Notes: generated by a model from the sequence alone, not told the origin. Shown: positions 1 to 7,728, counted from the stretch's first letter. The stretch is DNA of 16,196 nucleotides from Spirochaetia bacterium (GCA_025997755.1 BNVA01000028.1:1-16196); one strand, 5' to 3'. Translations and numbers: made by a program.

Positions 1-72
1 GAAAAACCCCTTTTGGGTTCGATTTACTACGACTCAAAAGATTTGGAAAAGATTGATGTAAAATCCCTGCGC
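1..72 (+). repeat. Inverted repeat copy A (at least 72 bp)
   Basis: Bases 1-72 are an exact reverse complement of 1998-2069, aligned base by base (1 pairs with 2069, 72 with 1998). Mismatches begin at base 73. The left boundary is cut by the window edge, so the true repeat may be longer. Confidence 0.92.
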
Positions 73-135
73 GGCAAAACAAAAGAAAACCGATGCACAA
101 ACAACAGCGGAAATAATTCTAAATTTTTTCATTAA
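1..135 (+). pseudogene. Fragment of NHLM-type ABC exporter ATPase domain, truncated
   Basis: Reading frame 1 from the window edge gives 44 codons to a TAA at 133-135. The first 24 codons (EKPLLGSIYYDSK and on to KSLR) are identical at DNA level to codons 539-562 of the exporter gene on the opposite strand at 1506-3683. That segment lies just after the Walker A motif. After base 72 the similarity stops abruptly and 20 unrelated residues follow, so this copy has no Q-loop, signature or Walker B and cannot make a working ATPase domain. How far the copy extends to the left is not visible. It may be a truncated duplicate, one end of an invertible segment, or an assembly chimera. Confidence 0.75.
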
Positions 136-241
136 TCTCTTCATATTTTAATATTACCATAGAAGACCAAAAAATAACAGATAAAAAATCAGCGCCACAA
201 GGTACAAGAAGGCTTGATTATTTTTAAAATGCCCGGCAATT

Positions 242-1450
242 TTACTTTTGCCCAAGCAGCCATTTTAATACATTTTTATGCTTTATCCCATTGTAAGACA
301 CATTATTGTAATCACGGGTCAGCAGGAATTTTTGATTATGGTCGTGAATCGCATCAAGCGGCGCAAGTTCCCTTGTTAAAGTATTTTCGTCCAGCACAGA
401 TTGCGAAACCTGATAGTATTCCGTTTCACCATTCAGGATCGCAACAAAATCAACTTCTCTATCATTGACTTTTCCGACAAACACATTATAACCCCGGCGA
501 ATCAATTCCAAATACACTATATTTTCAAGGATTCTTCCGTCATCACCTTCTTTACCCAGCAAAAAATAGCGAAGCCCTATATCTGCAACATAATATTTTG
601 CATTTGTTTGCAGCAGTTGTTTTCCTTTTACATCGTATCTGTTCGTTTTATAAAGGGCAAAACTTTTTATCAATGCAGAAATATAAGCGTCTATATCTGT
701 AGTTTGTATAACACGGCCATCGGATTTAATTGTATTTCTGATATTTAATATGGACATCTCTTTGCCGATATTATCGAATACGAATTTGATTACACTTTCC
801 AGTTTTGGTAAATCTTTGACGGATACCTCGTTCCGTTTCATTATATCCCGTTGAACTATACTGGTATAAAGCCCGTCCAAAAATATACGGATTTGCTCAG
901 AACGGTTCGTAAATTGCATAGTAAACGGGAATGAACTATTATGCAAATAATCACCGAATTTATCGTCGGGGGTTCGCTCGGACGGATATGCAGACACATA
1001 CTCCAAGAACGACAGGGGCTGCATTTTTATTTCAACGAATCTGCCGCCCAATGAAGTTCCTATTTCGCCCGACGACAATCTTGAATTAGACCCTGTTAAA
1101 TATAAATCCACATTACTTTTCAGATTCAGGCTGTTGATTGCATTCTCAAAGTTATCAACATTTTGTATTTCATCAAGAAATATATAATTCTGTTTACCGG
1201 CAATCAAACAATTAAGTATATGGTCGTGCAATTTACGCCAATCAAGAAATTCTGAATTTGCGGCATCTTCTAAATTGATATTTATGATTTGTTCCGGCGG
1301 TATACCCCCCGCCATTAATTTTTCTTGAAATAAACGAAACAGGGTAGATTTACCGGCGCGCCGAATACCGGTTACTATTTTAACAATATCTTTATCTTTG
1401 AATTCCAGTAAAGTATTTAAATATTGAGGACGTTGTATTAAATCAGACAT
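242..1450 (-). CDS. AAA_14 / DUF4143 family ATPase
   Basis: This is a predicted cytoplasmic ATPase of the large AAA_14-DUF4143 group, whose cellular role is mostly unknown. An ATP-binding fold sits at the N-terminus: Walker A GIRRAGKST at residues 28-36, Walker B YIFLDE at 89-94 and a sensor-like TGSNS at 119-123. A DUF4143-type second half ends in a degenerate PD-(D/E)XK-like region (REVDFV, then YYQVS in place of an ExK pair). About 402 residues is normal for the family. I chose ATG at 1450; an upstream TTG at 1459 is in frame but less likely. No clear Shine-Dalgarno is seen. The gene follows the exporter operon on the same strand, separated by a 37-bp palindrome that ends about 15 bases upstream of the ATG. 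It lies inside the segment bounded by the 72-bp inverted repeats. Such genes are often stand-alone accessory genes, so a link to the exporter is not implied. Confidence 0.85.
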   Translation of the reverse strand: MSDLIQRPQYLNTLLEFKDKDIVKIVTGIRRAGKSTLFRLFQEKLMAGGIPPEQIININLEDAANSEFLDWRKLHDHILNCLIAGKQNYIFLDEIQNVDNFENAINSLNLKSNVDLYLTGSNSRLSSGEIGTSLGGRFVEIKMQPLSFLEYVSAYPSERTPDDKFGDYLHNSSFPFTMQFTNRSEQIRIFLDGLYTSIVQRDIMKRNEVSVKDLPKLESVIKFVFDNIGKEMSILNIRNTIKSDGRVIQTTDIDAYISALIKSFALYKTNRYDVKGKQLLQTNAKYYVADIGLRYFLLGKEGDDGRILENIVYLELIRRGYNVFVGKVNDREVDFVAILNGETEYYQVSQSVLDENTLTRELAPLDAIHDHNQKFLLTRDYNNVSYNGIKHKNVLKWLLGQK

Positions 1451-1464
1451 ATTACACAACCATT

Positions 1465-1501
1465 TAGCAAGTTTTAGTGTAAATTACACTAAAACTTGCT
1501 A
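1465..1501. repeat. 37-bp near-perfect palindrome
   Basis: Arms of 18 bases (TAGCAAGTTTTAGTGTAA and its exact complement) surround a single central A at 1483. It lies 4 bases beyond the exporter stop codon and immediately upstream of the ATPase gene, both on the minus strand. There is no T-run on either side, so a classical intrinsic terminator is unlikely. It could be an operator or promoter element for the ATPase gene, an mRNA-stabilising hairpin for the exporter transcript, or a recombination site. Confidence 0.9.
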
Positions 1502-1505
1502 GAAG

Positions 1506-3683
1506 TCAATAGTTTTGCTGGCGGGCAACAAGATCGGCAAAGATGCCGCCTTTTTTGATCAACTCGCCGTAAGAGCCGTCTTCTGCAATTTTGCCGTTTT
1601 CCAGAACAATGATCCTATCGCATTGGAGTATGGTACTCAGCCGGTGGGCTATTACAAGGCGTGTACTCTTAAACTTGTCCAGGGCATCCGACACGTGTTT
1701 TTGCGTAACGTTATCCAGCGCCGATGTCGCTTCATCCAAAAACAGAATGCGGGGTTTAGCCGCAATTGCACGGGCTATCATAAGGCGCTGTTTCTGCCCG
1801 CCGGAAAATCCGCCGCCGCCTTCCGTTACCACAGTGAACATACCCATGGGCATGGCGCGAATATCATCGGCTAGTCCGGCTAGTTCGACCGCTTCCCAAG
1901 CCTCGTCCAGCGTTAGAGTCGGGGCGGATATGGTTATATTCTCGAATATGCTTCCATGAAGGAGCTTGCCGTTCTGCATGACCACCCCAATTTTACGGCG
2001 CAGGGATTTTACATCAATCTTTTCCAAATCTTTTGAGTCGTAGTAAATCGAACCCAAAAGGGGTTTTTCAAAACCCAGCAGCAAACGGATCAGCGTCGAT
2101 TTACCGCAGCCTGTCTTTCCGACAATGGCAACATACTGCCCCTTCCGGATTTTTAGGGAAAGGTTATCAATGATCAAAGGGGTATTTTCGGTATAACGGA
2201 ATGATACATTGTTCAGTTCTATGTTTCCGGTTACGCGGGTAAGGATATGCTTTTTTCCTGCGCCTTCGGGAACCGCTTCCATGATTGGTTTGATAAAATC
2301 CATGATTGGTTTTATTGCGGATAATGAAGGCGCCTCTGTTGAAAATGCAAGCATTGAACCGCTAAGCATACCGAATGCCACGCTAAAGGACATAAAATTC
2401 GCTGTGCTTAACCCGATCCTTCCTGCAATAAGATAGATTAAAATGATGCCCAATAATCCAATAAGACCTGTAATTGCACTGCCGCACTTGATAATAAAGG
2501 GCGGATTAAAATCCAAATTCGCAATCTTACTGTACTTGCGTGCCCACCGGTAGAATGCCCGTGTTTCCGCTCCGACCAGTTTTACCTTCTGAATACCATT
2601 GAATAATTGAAAAACCAATCCATTAACCTCGGCGCCGTTATCCAGTTTCTTTTTTGTCAGCTTAGACTGTTTAATTATTAGAAGCACGGAAAAACCAACG
2701 CTTAATAGAACTGTGCCAAGAGCGGGCGGCAGCAGCGGTTTTGCGTAAATAAAAATCTGTGCCGCATACATAAACGAAAACAATGCGGTTATCCCAATCG
2801 AAAGCAGTGTGGTAGTAACCAATTTGCAGAACATCTCCAGTACATTCATACGTTGAGCCATTTCTCCGGCGCTGTACTGTTTAAAAAATGAAGCCGGTAA
2901 GGCAAGCAGCCTGTTCATTACCGCCGCCTGAACATTTATCCCGATTATTTCGGAACGCCGGGATTGCAGCAGATTTTTACAAATTGTGATCAAAAAAGAG
3001 GAAAGCGCCGCTCCAAAGAGCAGACTCATAGTGGAAAGCAGCAAGCCGGTTTTCCCCGAAGGTATTACAACGGAAAACACCAAATTGTACACTGCAGGGG
3101 TAATCATTCCAAACAAGGTGGTAACGAATACCGCAAGGATAAAATAAAAAATATCCCCCTTTGACAGTGATTGAAACATATAGCGTACCATGTCCATAAG
3201 TTTAAGCGCCCGCAGCGGCATGGGTTTGTAGAAACAAAATGCGTCCTTTCCTATTTGCACCGCATTGCCTGCGTTTACATTCACTTTTTTTCCGGTATCA
3301 AAATCCAAATAATGGTACCCCGAAAATCCATTGGGAATAAGGGCGACAACCTTTCCGTCCTTTTCCCCTAAAAGAGGTCCGATACCGTCTTTATACCAGC
3401 GTCCGGTAAGTTTCACCGCTCGTTTTAAGATACCCGAAGGACGTAACATATATTCAAGCTGATCTGTTATATTCTCCATATTTTCGGGGGCTTCCACCAT
3501 TTTCGCTTTAAAATAGGAGAGGATTTCACAAATCGCGTTCCGCATACGTTTTGTATCCCTGCGTAGTATGTTATAGGCGGCATTCTCCTCCATTATCGAA
3601 GATGACAAATAGGAAAATGCCTCTTTAAGGAGTTCTTCGTCATTCAATAGACGTGTATTTATCAGTTCCTGAAACCAACTCAT
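1506..3683 (-). CDS. NHLM/NHLP-type bacteriocin export ABC transporter (ATP-binding/permease, no peptidase)
   Basis: Second exporter half of a peptide-export pair acting in the inner membrane. The protein has 725 residues. The first ~165 form a soluble region containing RWYKDGIGPLLG, a pattern I associate with the NHLM ABC2 family. A six-helix permease spans about 170-470, and an ATPase domain covers about 485-725. Walker A GKTGCGKST is at 522-530, followed by Q-loop Q570, signature FSGGQ, Walker B ILFLDEATSALD and the H-loop in IAHRLST. All nucleotide-binding motifs are present, so it should be active. The start at 3683 has AGGAG eight bases upstream and lies 11 bases after the peptidase-exporter stop, so the two are co-transcribed and probably form a heterodimer. 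Codons 539-562 are duplicated in inverted orientation at 1-72. Assignment to NHLM type rests on the N-terminal region and gene order; the exported peptide is not visible. Confidence 0.85.
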   Translation of the reverse strand: MSWFQELINTRLLNDEELLKEAFSYLSSSIMEENAAYNILRRDTKRMRNAICEILSYFKAKMVEAPENMENITDQLEYMLRPSGILKRAVKLTGRWYKDGIGPLLGEKDGKVVALIPNGFSGYHYLDFDTGKKVNVNAGNAVQIGKDAFCFYKPMPLRALKLMDMVRYMFQSLSKGDIFYFILAVFVTTLFGMITPAVYNLVFSVVIPSGKTGLLLSTMSLLFGAALSSFLITICKNLLQSRRSEIIGINVQAAVMNRLLALPASFFKQYSAGEMAQRMNVLEMFCKLVTTTLLSIGITALFSFMYAAQIFIYAKPLLPPALGTVLLSVGFSVLLIIKQSKLTKKKLDNGAEVNGLVFQLFNGIQKVKLVGAETRAFYRWARKYSKIANLDFNPPFIIKCGSAITGLIGLLGIILIYLIAGRIGLSTANFMSFSVAFGMLSGSMLAFSTEAPSLSAIKPIMDFIKPIMEAVPEGAGKKHILTRVTGNIELNNVSFRYTENTPLIIDNLSLKIRKGQYVAIVGKTGCGKSTLIRLLLGFEKPLLGSIYYDSKDLEKIDVKSLRRKIGVVMQNGKLLHGSIFENITISAPTLTLDEAWEAVELAGLADDIRAMPMGMFTVVTEGGGGFSGGQKQRLMIARAIAAKPRILFLDEATSALDNVTQKHVSDALDKFKSTRLVIAHRLSTILQCDRIIVLENGKIAEDGSYGELIKKGGIFADLVARQQNY
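1998..2069 (-). repeat. Inverted repeat copy B inside the exporter ATPase domain
   Basis: Exact reverse complement of bases 1-72, covering codons 539-562 between Walker A and the Q-loop. Recombination with copy A would separate the first 562 codons from the rest of the ATPase domain. Confidence 0.92.
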
Positions 3684-3694
3684 CTGCGGCGCTC

Positions 3695-5860
3695 CTATTC
3701 GGTGGTGATCAATTTTTTATAGAACCCGTCGTTTTTGATAAGCGCTTCATGAGTTCCGCGTTCCATTACTTTTCCCTTATCCATCACGATAATTTCATCA
3801 CAGTCACGGATGGTCGATACACGGTGAGCTATGATGATGCAGGTAATATCTCTGCGCTTGATAGCGTCCATTACTTTCTGTTCCGTTTTCGCATCCAAGG
3901 CGGAAGTCGCCTCATCCAAAATTATGATAGAAGGGTCTTGCGCCAATACCCGCGCAATTTCCATACGCTGCCGCTGCCCGCCTGAAAAATCTCTGCCGCC
4001 TTCCAAAAGTGTATAGTTATAACCGTTTTCCCTAAGCATAATATCTTCATGAATTTGGGCATCCTTTGCGGCAAGGATCATTTCAAAATCTTCGATGGAT
4101 TTGTCCCACATTTTTAGATTATTGCTTAGGGTGTCTCCAAAAATAGTAATATCCTGATCCACAACAGCAAGGGAGGCGGTTACAACTTCATGGGGAATCT
4201 GTGCCAGCGGCTTCCTGTCAAAACAAATTTCTCCGCTCCATGGTTTGTATAAGCCGGAGATGAGTTTTGCAAGGGTTGATTTCCCGCATCCTGACGTACC
4301 GACAAAGGCGACCGAAGCGCCGGGTTTTAGTTCCAGATCAAAATGTTCCAGCAGGGGGGCGGATAATTTTGAATAACCAAAACATACATCCTTCATGGTC
4401 ATGGCTCCCGAAAGTTTGCTGTATGTTCCGTCTTTGCTTGTCCGTACTTCTGGAATATCCGCCTTATACTTTAGCACGTCTTCAATGCGCTCCATATCGG
4501 TACGCATTTCCTGAACCACCTGTCCCGCTCCCACAATTGAGTTTACAGGCTCCATAAAAGCGCGAAGAAAACCCTGAAAAGCCATAAACATGCCTACCGT
4601 AAACTGCCCGTTTATAATGAAATATACTCCCAGCCCTAAAACAACCAGATCGGATACCTGCTGCAACAGTTCGGGAATCCCGCCTAAAAACTGATTGGTA
4701 CGGGCAAAACGCACCGAGGCAGTATTTGCCGATGCCTGATACCCCGACCATTTTTCAAAAAAGCCGTTTTCCGCTCCTGCCGATTTAAGCGTTTCGATCA
4801 TATCAATTCCGGCAACTGTAGCTCCGGCTAGTTTACCCTGATCCCGTGCCTGTACCCGGGTTATGGCTATTCGTTTTTTTGAAATTATGAAAGATAATGC
4901 AATGTTTAGTACCACCGTTACCAACCCCACAATTGTAAGAATGATGCTGTACCGGAGCATCACCACCAGATAGATTATAAGCATGGCAAAGTTGAGTAGT
5001 TGGGGCGCTATGGTATGAAGCAGGGTGGAAGCTATAAGCTGATTGGAATCCTGCCGCATGGCAATATCCCCCGCCATACGCTGGCTAAAGAATTCCATGG
5101 GTAGTCTTAACACATGCCAAAGAAACTGCGCGTTTGCAGTTATGGCAAACTTACCCTCAATTTTTAATAGATATACGGACTGGAAAAAAGTTACCAGAAA
5201 CTGGATAAGCGCGATTCCAAGCATAGCAAGGAGCATCCAATACAGCCAACCGGGATTTGTCCCCGACAGCACCCTGTCTATGAATATCCGGGAAAACACC
5301 GGATTGATAACGCCAAGTATCGCGGTAACAATTCCGGTTAGGACAATAAAAATAAGCGGGAGCGTCATTCCGCGCATCCTTGAACGGGCAAATTCCAAAA
5401 TACTCTTAGGTTTACCGCCTTTTTTAAAGTCTGCCGTTGGTTCAAAAGTCAGGGCTATGCCGGTAAATGATCTGTTAAACTCATCCATGGGAACCTTAAC
5501 GTTACCCCGTGCCGGATCATTCAGGATCGCCTGATTCCCTTTAAATCCCATGAATACGACAAAATGATTAAAATTCCAGTGTATAATACAGGGCAGCGGT
5601 ATACCGTCAAATTCGTCCGGTTCTATACGAAAACCCTTTGCCGTCATGCCATGCGCACGCGCCGCCTGCAGTATATTTTTAGCGTTTGAACCATCGCGGG
5701 AGACCCCGCAGTCACTGCGAACCTGCTCCAGAGGAACCCACTTCCCGTGAGCTGCCATGATCATGGTCAGGCACGCGGCGCCGCATTCCAGCCATTCCAT
5801 CTGCATAATCTGCGGACATTTAGCTACACTGCGGCGTTTTGAGTGCATTTTTTTTGCCAT
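3695..5860 (-). CDS. C39-peptidase bacteriocin export ABC transporter (NHLM ABC1 type)
   Basis: Exporter that should cut a double-glycine leader from a peptide precursor and move the product across the inner membrane. The 721 residues divide into a C39 peptidase domain (about 14-140), a permease (about 165-460) and an ATPase domain (about 480-721). Peptidase residues are all present: Q20 (oxyanion hole), C26 in ECGAACL, H99 in NHF and D115 in NDP. Walker A GTSGCGKST is at 521-529, signature FSGGQ starts near 625, and Walker B IIILDEATSALD and IAHRVST follow. Length and layout match the NHLM ABC1 family and peptidase-containing exporters generally. AAGGA precedes the ATG by about seven bases, and the gene begins nine bases after the adaptor stop, so it is the middle gene of the operon. 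An A8 run sits directly after the start codon. No substrate gene with a GG leader was found in the window. Confidence 0.92.
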   Translation of the reverse strand: MAKKMHSKRRSVAKCPQIMQMEWLECGAACLTMIMAAHGKWVPLEQVRSDCGVSRDGSNAKNILQAARAHGMTAKGFRIEPDEFDGIPLPCIIHWNFNHFVVFMGFKGNQAILNDPARGNVKVPMDEFNRSFTGIALTFEPTADFKKGGKPKSILEFARSRMRGMTLPLIFIVLTGIVTAILGVINPVFSRIFIDRVLSGTNPGWLYWMLLAMLGIALIQFLVTFFQSVYLLKIEGKFAITANAQFLWHVLRLPMEFFSQRMAGDIAMRQDSNQLIASTLLHTIAPQLLNFAMLIIYLVVMLRYSIILTIVGLVTVVLNIALSFIISKKRIAITRVQARDQGKLAGATVAGIDMIETLKSAGAENGFFEKWSGYQASANTASVRFARTNQFLGGIPELLQQVSDLVVLGLGVYFIINGQFTVGMFMAFQGFLRAFMEPVNSIVGAGQVVQEMRTDMERIEDVLKYKADIPEVRTSKDGTYSKLSGAMTMKDVCFGYSKLSAPLLEHFDLELKPGASVAFVGTSGCGKSTLAKLISGLYKPWSGEICFDRKPLAQIPHEVVTASLAVVDQDITIFGDTLSNNLKMWDKSIEDFEMILAAKDAQIHEDIMLRENGYNYTLLEGGRDFSGGQRQRMEIARVLAQDPSIIILDEATSALDAKTEQKVMDAIKRRDITCIIIAHRVSTIRDCDEIIVMDKGKVMERGTHEALIKNDGFYKKLITTE

Positions 5861-5869
5861 GGATCATCC

Positions 5870-6379
5870 TTAGTTAAAGATGAAAGCAAGGGGGCGGACA
5901 ATATCCGTGATAATGGAAACAGGGCTTAAATGTCCTGCGGCGTTGCCGTCAACATTGCCGTTAGCGGAATCGATAGCTATTTCCACACGTATATTCCAGC
6001 TCGATAATCCCAGCGCATAGATTGTATAGTCATTCGGCAGGGTTCTTGCCACTTCCGTGTAGGAAAGCGGCGTTTGTCCAACCGTAATTACCGTACCCTC
6101 CGTATCCGCTATATGGGTTTTCATACCGGGTTTCAGTTTCTTTCCCTGATCCAGAGGCAGATAACAAACATATATGCCCGGCGATTCTTCAAAGACTTGA
6201 GTTGAAACTGTGGTTGGGATAGCGGCGCTTGTTATCCAGAGTATTCCCGTACCTAGAAACACAATTATAGCCGCCAGGACTATCCATATTCCCGGGTTGG
6301 ATACCCTAATATAGTCATTTAATTGTTCGGGAGAATTAACCTGCTCCATACTCTCTTTGCGAAAAAGATTTTCCGGCAC
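5870..6379 (-). CDS. Short HlyD-like adaptor of the peptide exporter
   Basis: First gene of the export operon, encoding a 169-residue inner-membrane protein. Residues 1-29 are cytoplasmic and 30-52 form one membrane helix (GIWIVLAAIIVFLGTGILW). The rest is periplasmic and resembles the membrane-proximal part of HlyD-type adaptors: GKKLKPGMKTHIA, then GTVITV, and a closing stretch SPVSIITDIVRPLAFIFN like the end of secretion adaptors. The lipoyl domain and the long coiled-coil hairpin of ordinary HlyD proteins are missing, so it is much shorter than usual and probably cannot reach an outer-membrane channel by itself. The start is GTG at 6379 with a strong GGAGGTG five bases upstream. The family call is an inference from position and these patterns. 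Confidence 0.68.
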   Translation of the reverse strand: MPENLFRKESMEQVNSPEQLNDYIRVSNPGIWIVLAAIIVFLGTGILWITSAAIPTTVSTQVFEESPGIYVCYLPLDQGKKLKPGMKTHIADTEGTVITVGQTPLSYTEVARTLPNDYTIYALGLSSWNIRVEIAIDSANGNVDGNAAGHLSPVSIITDIVRPLAFIFN

Positions 6380-6384
6380 TATTA

Positions 6385-6391
6385 CACCTCC
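6385..6391 (-). promoter_or_regulatory. Ribosome binding site that fixes a GTG start
   Basis: GGAGGTG on the minus strand lies five bases before the GTG at 6379. It supports this non-ATG start over any internal methionine, such as M11. Confidence 0.7.
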
Positions 6392-6397
6392 GGCGTA

Positions 6398-6426
6398 TTG
6401 ACAAATTTTTATAGTGTGACTATCTT
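6398..6426 (+). promoter_or_regulatory. Promoter of the regulator-efflux operon
   Basis: Consensus -35 TTGACA at 6398-6403 and a -10-like TATCTT at 6421-6426 are separated by 17 bases. Transcription would begin near 6433, inside the palindromic operator, which fits auto-repression by the TetR-type protein encoded from 6484. Confidence 0.6.
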
Positions 6427-6436
6427 AATAGTTAAC
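6408..6436 (-). promoter_or_regulatory. Possible divergent promoter of the peptide-export operon
   Basis: On the minus strand TATAAA (6408-6413) lies 17 bases downstream of GTTAAC (6431-6436), a weak -35 match that coincides with the left edge of the operator. The start point would be near 6401, giving a leader of about 22 bases before the GTG at 6379. Confidence 0.4.
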
Positions 6437-6450
6437 GAACGGTCGGTAAC
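6431..6450. promoter_or_regulatory. Palindromic operator of the TetR-family regulator
   Basis: GTTAACGAACGGTCGGTAAC is an imperfect palindrome in which 16 of 20 bases agree with the reverse complement. It contains the CGAaCG/CGgTCG core seen in many TetR-family operators. It lies between the two divergent transcription units and overlaps the probable start point of one and the -35 region of the other, so a single bound repressor could block both. Confidence 0.7.
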
Positions 6451-6483
6451 CTTTACTGTCTTTCGTTGTTATAAGGTTAAGGT

Positions 6484-7728
6484 ATGACAAAACAAGATTT
6501 TGTGCAAGCGGCTTTCAAGGTGTGGGGACGCGAGCTTTATAAGAAAACAAGCCTATCCGATATTGCGGAAAATTTGGGAGTTACGAAAGCGGCTCTTTAC
6601 CGGCATTTTGCGGGCAAGGAAGAGTTGCGCGGCGCTATGTTTACCGCTTTTTTTGACCGCTTGTCGGATTCTCTGTTACCTGTTTACAAAGAGGCTATTG
6701 CCGGGGGGGGGGGGGAGACCCGCGTGGAAGGTATACTCGCCATAACCAAAGCCATTGCCCTTTACTATACGCGGAACAGGGACGACTTTATTTTTGCGAT
6801 GACCGAGGCTTATGGTAATCGGGACAGGAGACAGAACATTATCGAGCAGTTGATGGATAGGGGTATAGACCTAATGGGTTATGTGACGGTGGATAGAGAC
6901 ACGAGGAGTCACCCTTCGGTCGGACATCTTGTCATGTCAACGGTAATATGCCAGACGGCTGTTCTTCATAAACACATGATGCTGGCTAACCGCGTTGCAA
7001 CGGAAGATGAAATACGCGATTGGGTGGATGCGATAGAAAAAAAAATCAAATATGGTCTTGCGTGGAAGGATGTTGAGATAAACTCCTTAAACTGGAACAA
7101 CCTGGAAAAAAAGGCGGAAGAAGAGGCGCGGAAAAGTTCCAAAGCAGATGAGCAAAAAAAGATTCTGAATGCGGTGGCAAGTGCGGTAGCCGAGGCGGGT
7201 CCATGGAATGCGTCGATGAAGATGGTCGCCGAACGTTCCGGTTTATCAAAGAGCAGTTTGTATTCTCATTTTGAAAATAAAAAAGACATGCTGCGGCAGC
7301 TTTTTTCCGGTGAGTTCGATAAGATCATAAACTTGGCAAAAAGCTGTTCGCTTGAATCAAAAGAGCCTGTCGAACAACTCTATCTTTCGATGATGGGAAT
7401 TGTTTTTTATTTGAAGGCGAACTCGCAGATTTTAACGGCGATGGATTGGATGAAGACACGGCGTCTTGGCTTGGAAAAAAATAAAAACTTTTGTCCGCCA
7501 ACGGAAGACGTAAAAGATACTACCATGTATGAACATATTCAAACTATTTTTTCAAATATAAAAGATCAAAAAGACTGTCCGCTGATAAATAACAGGGACA
7601 CGGATTTAATTCTGTTTTTAATTGTAAATACGCTGATGAGAAAACCGGCGGCGGTTAGTTTTAGCGACTTACCAAATGAAAGTTTTAGGATTCTGTTTAA
7701 ATTTATTGTAAAGGGTATTAAGGAGTAA
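6484..7728 (+). CDS. Tandem TetR-family transcriptional regulator with a poly-G tract
   Basis: A 414-residue DNA-binding regulator, about twice the usual TetR length, because two TetR units are fused. The first helix-turn-helix is near residues 10-50 (SDIAENLGVTKAALYRHFAGKEEL). The second is near 224-273 (MVAERSGLSKSSLYSHFENKKDM). They are joined by a charged, probably helical linker around 205-225. Each is followed by an alpha-helical region expected to bind ligand or dimerise. Start ATG 6484 has AAGG seven bases upstream. It is the first gene of the efflux operon and sits next to a palindromic operator, so it probably represses the pump and its own gene, relieved by an inducer. Thirteen consecutive G at 6703-6715 encode Gly74-Gly77 and the first base of Glu78. 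The tract is in frame as written, but a one-base change causes early termination. An A9 run occurs at 7037-7045. Confidence 0.88.
   Translation: MTKQDFVQAAFKVWGRELYKKTSLSDIAENLGVTKAALYRHFAGKEELRGAMFTAFFDRLSDSLLPVYKEAIAGGGGETRVEGILAITKAIALYYTRNRDDFIFAMTEAYGNRDRRQNIIEQLMDRGIDLMGYVTVDRDTRSHPSVGHLVMSTVICQTAVLHKHMMLANRVATEDEIRDWVDAIEKKIKYGLAWKDVEINSLNWNNLEKKAEEEARKSSKADEQKKILNAVASAVAEAGPWNASMKMVAERSGLSKSSLYSHFENKKDMLRQLFSGEFDKIINLAKSCSLESKEPVEQLYLSMMGIVFYLKANSQILTAMDWMKTRRLGLEKNKNFCPPTEDVKDTTMYEHIQTIFSNIKDQKDCPLINNRDTDLILFLIVNTLMRKPAAVSFSDLPNESFRILFKFIVKGIKE
6703..6715 (+). repeat. Poly-G tract of 13 in the regulator coding sequence
   Basis: An uninterrupted G13 homopolymer. With 12 G the frame runs into TAA at 6743-6745, about ten codons after the tract. 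With 14 G another stop follows about 40 codons on. Both products keep only the first helix-turn-helix. Such tracts are classic sites of slipped-strand phase variation, and they also attract sequencing errors. Confidence 0.9.

Noticed and set aside
4482..4751. 89-codon minus-strand frame inside the exporter
   Set aside because: Same strand but alternative frame of the peptidase exporter, with no independent start signal.
5043..5534. 163-codon plus-strand open frame
   Set aside because: It lies wholly inside the peptidase exporter on the other strand, has no family resemblance and no ribosome site; a shadow frame.
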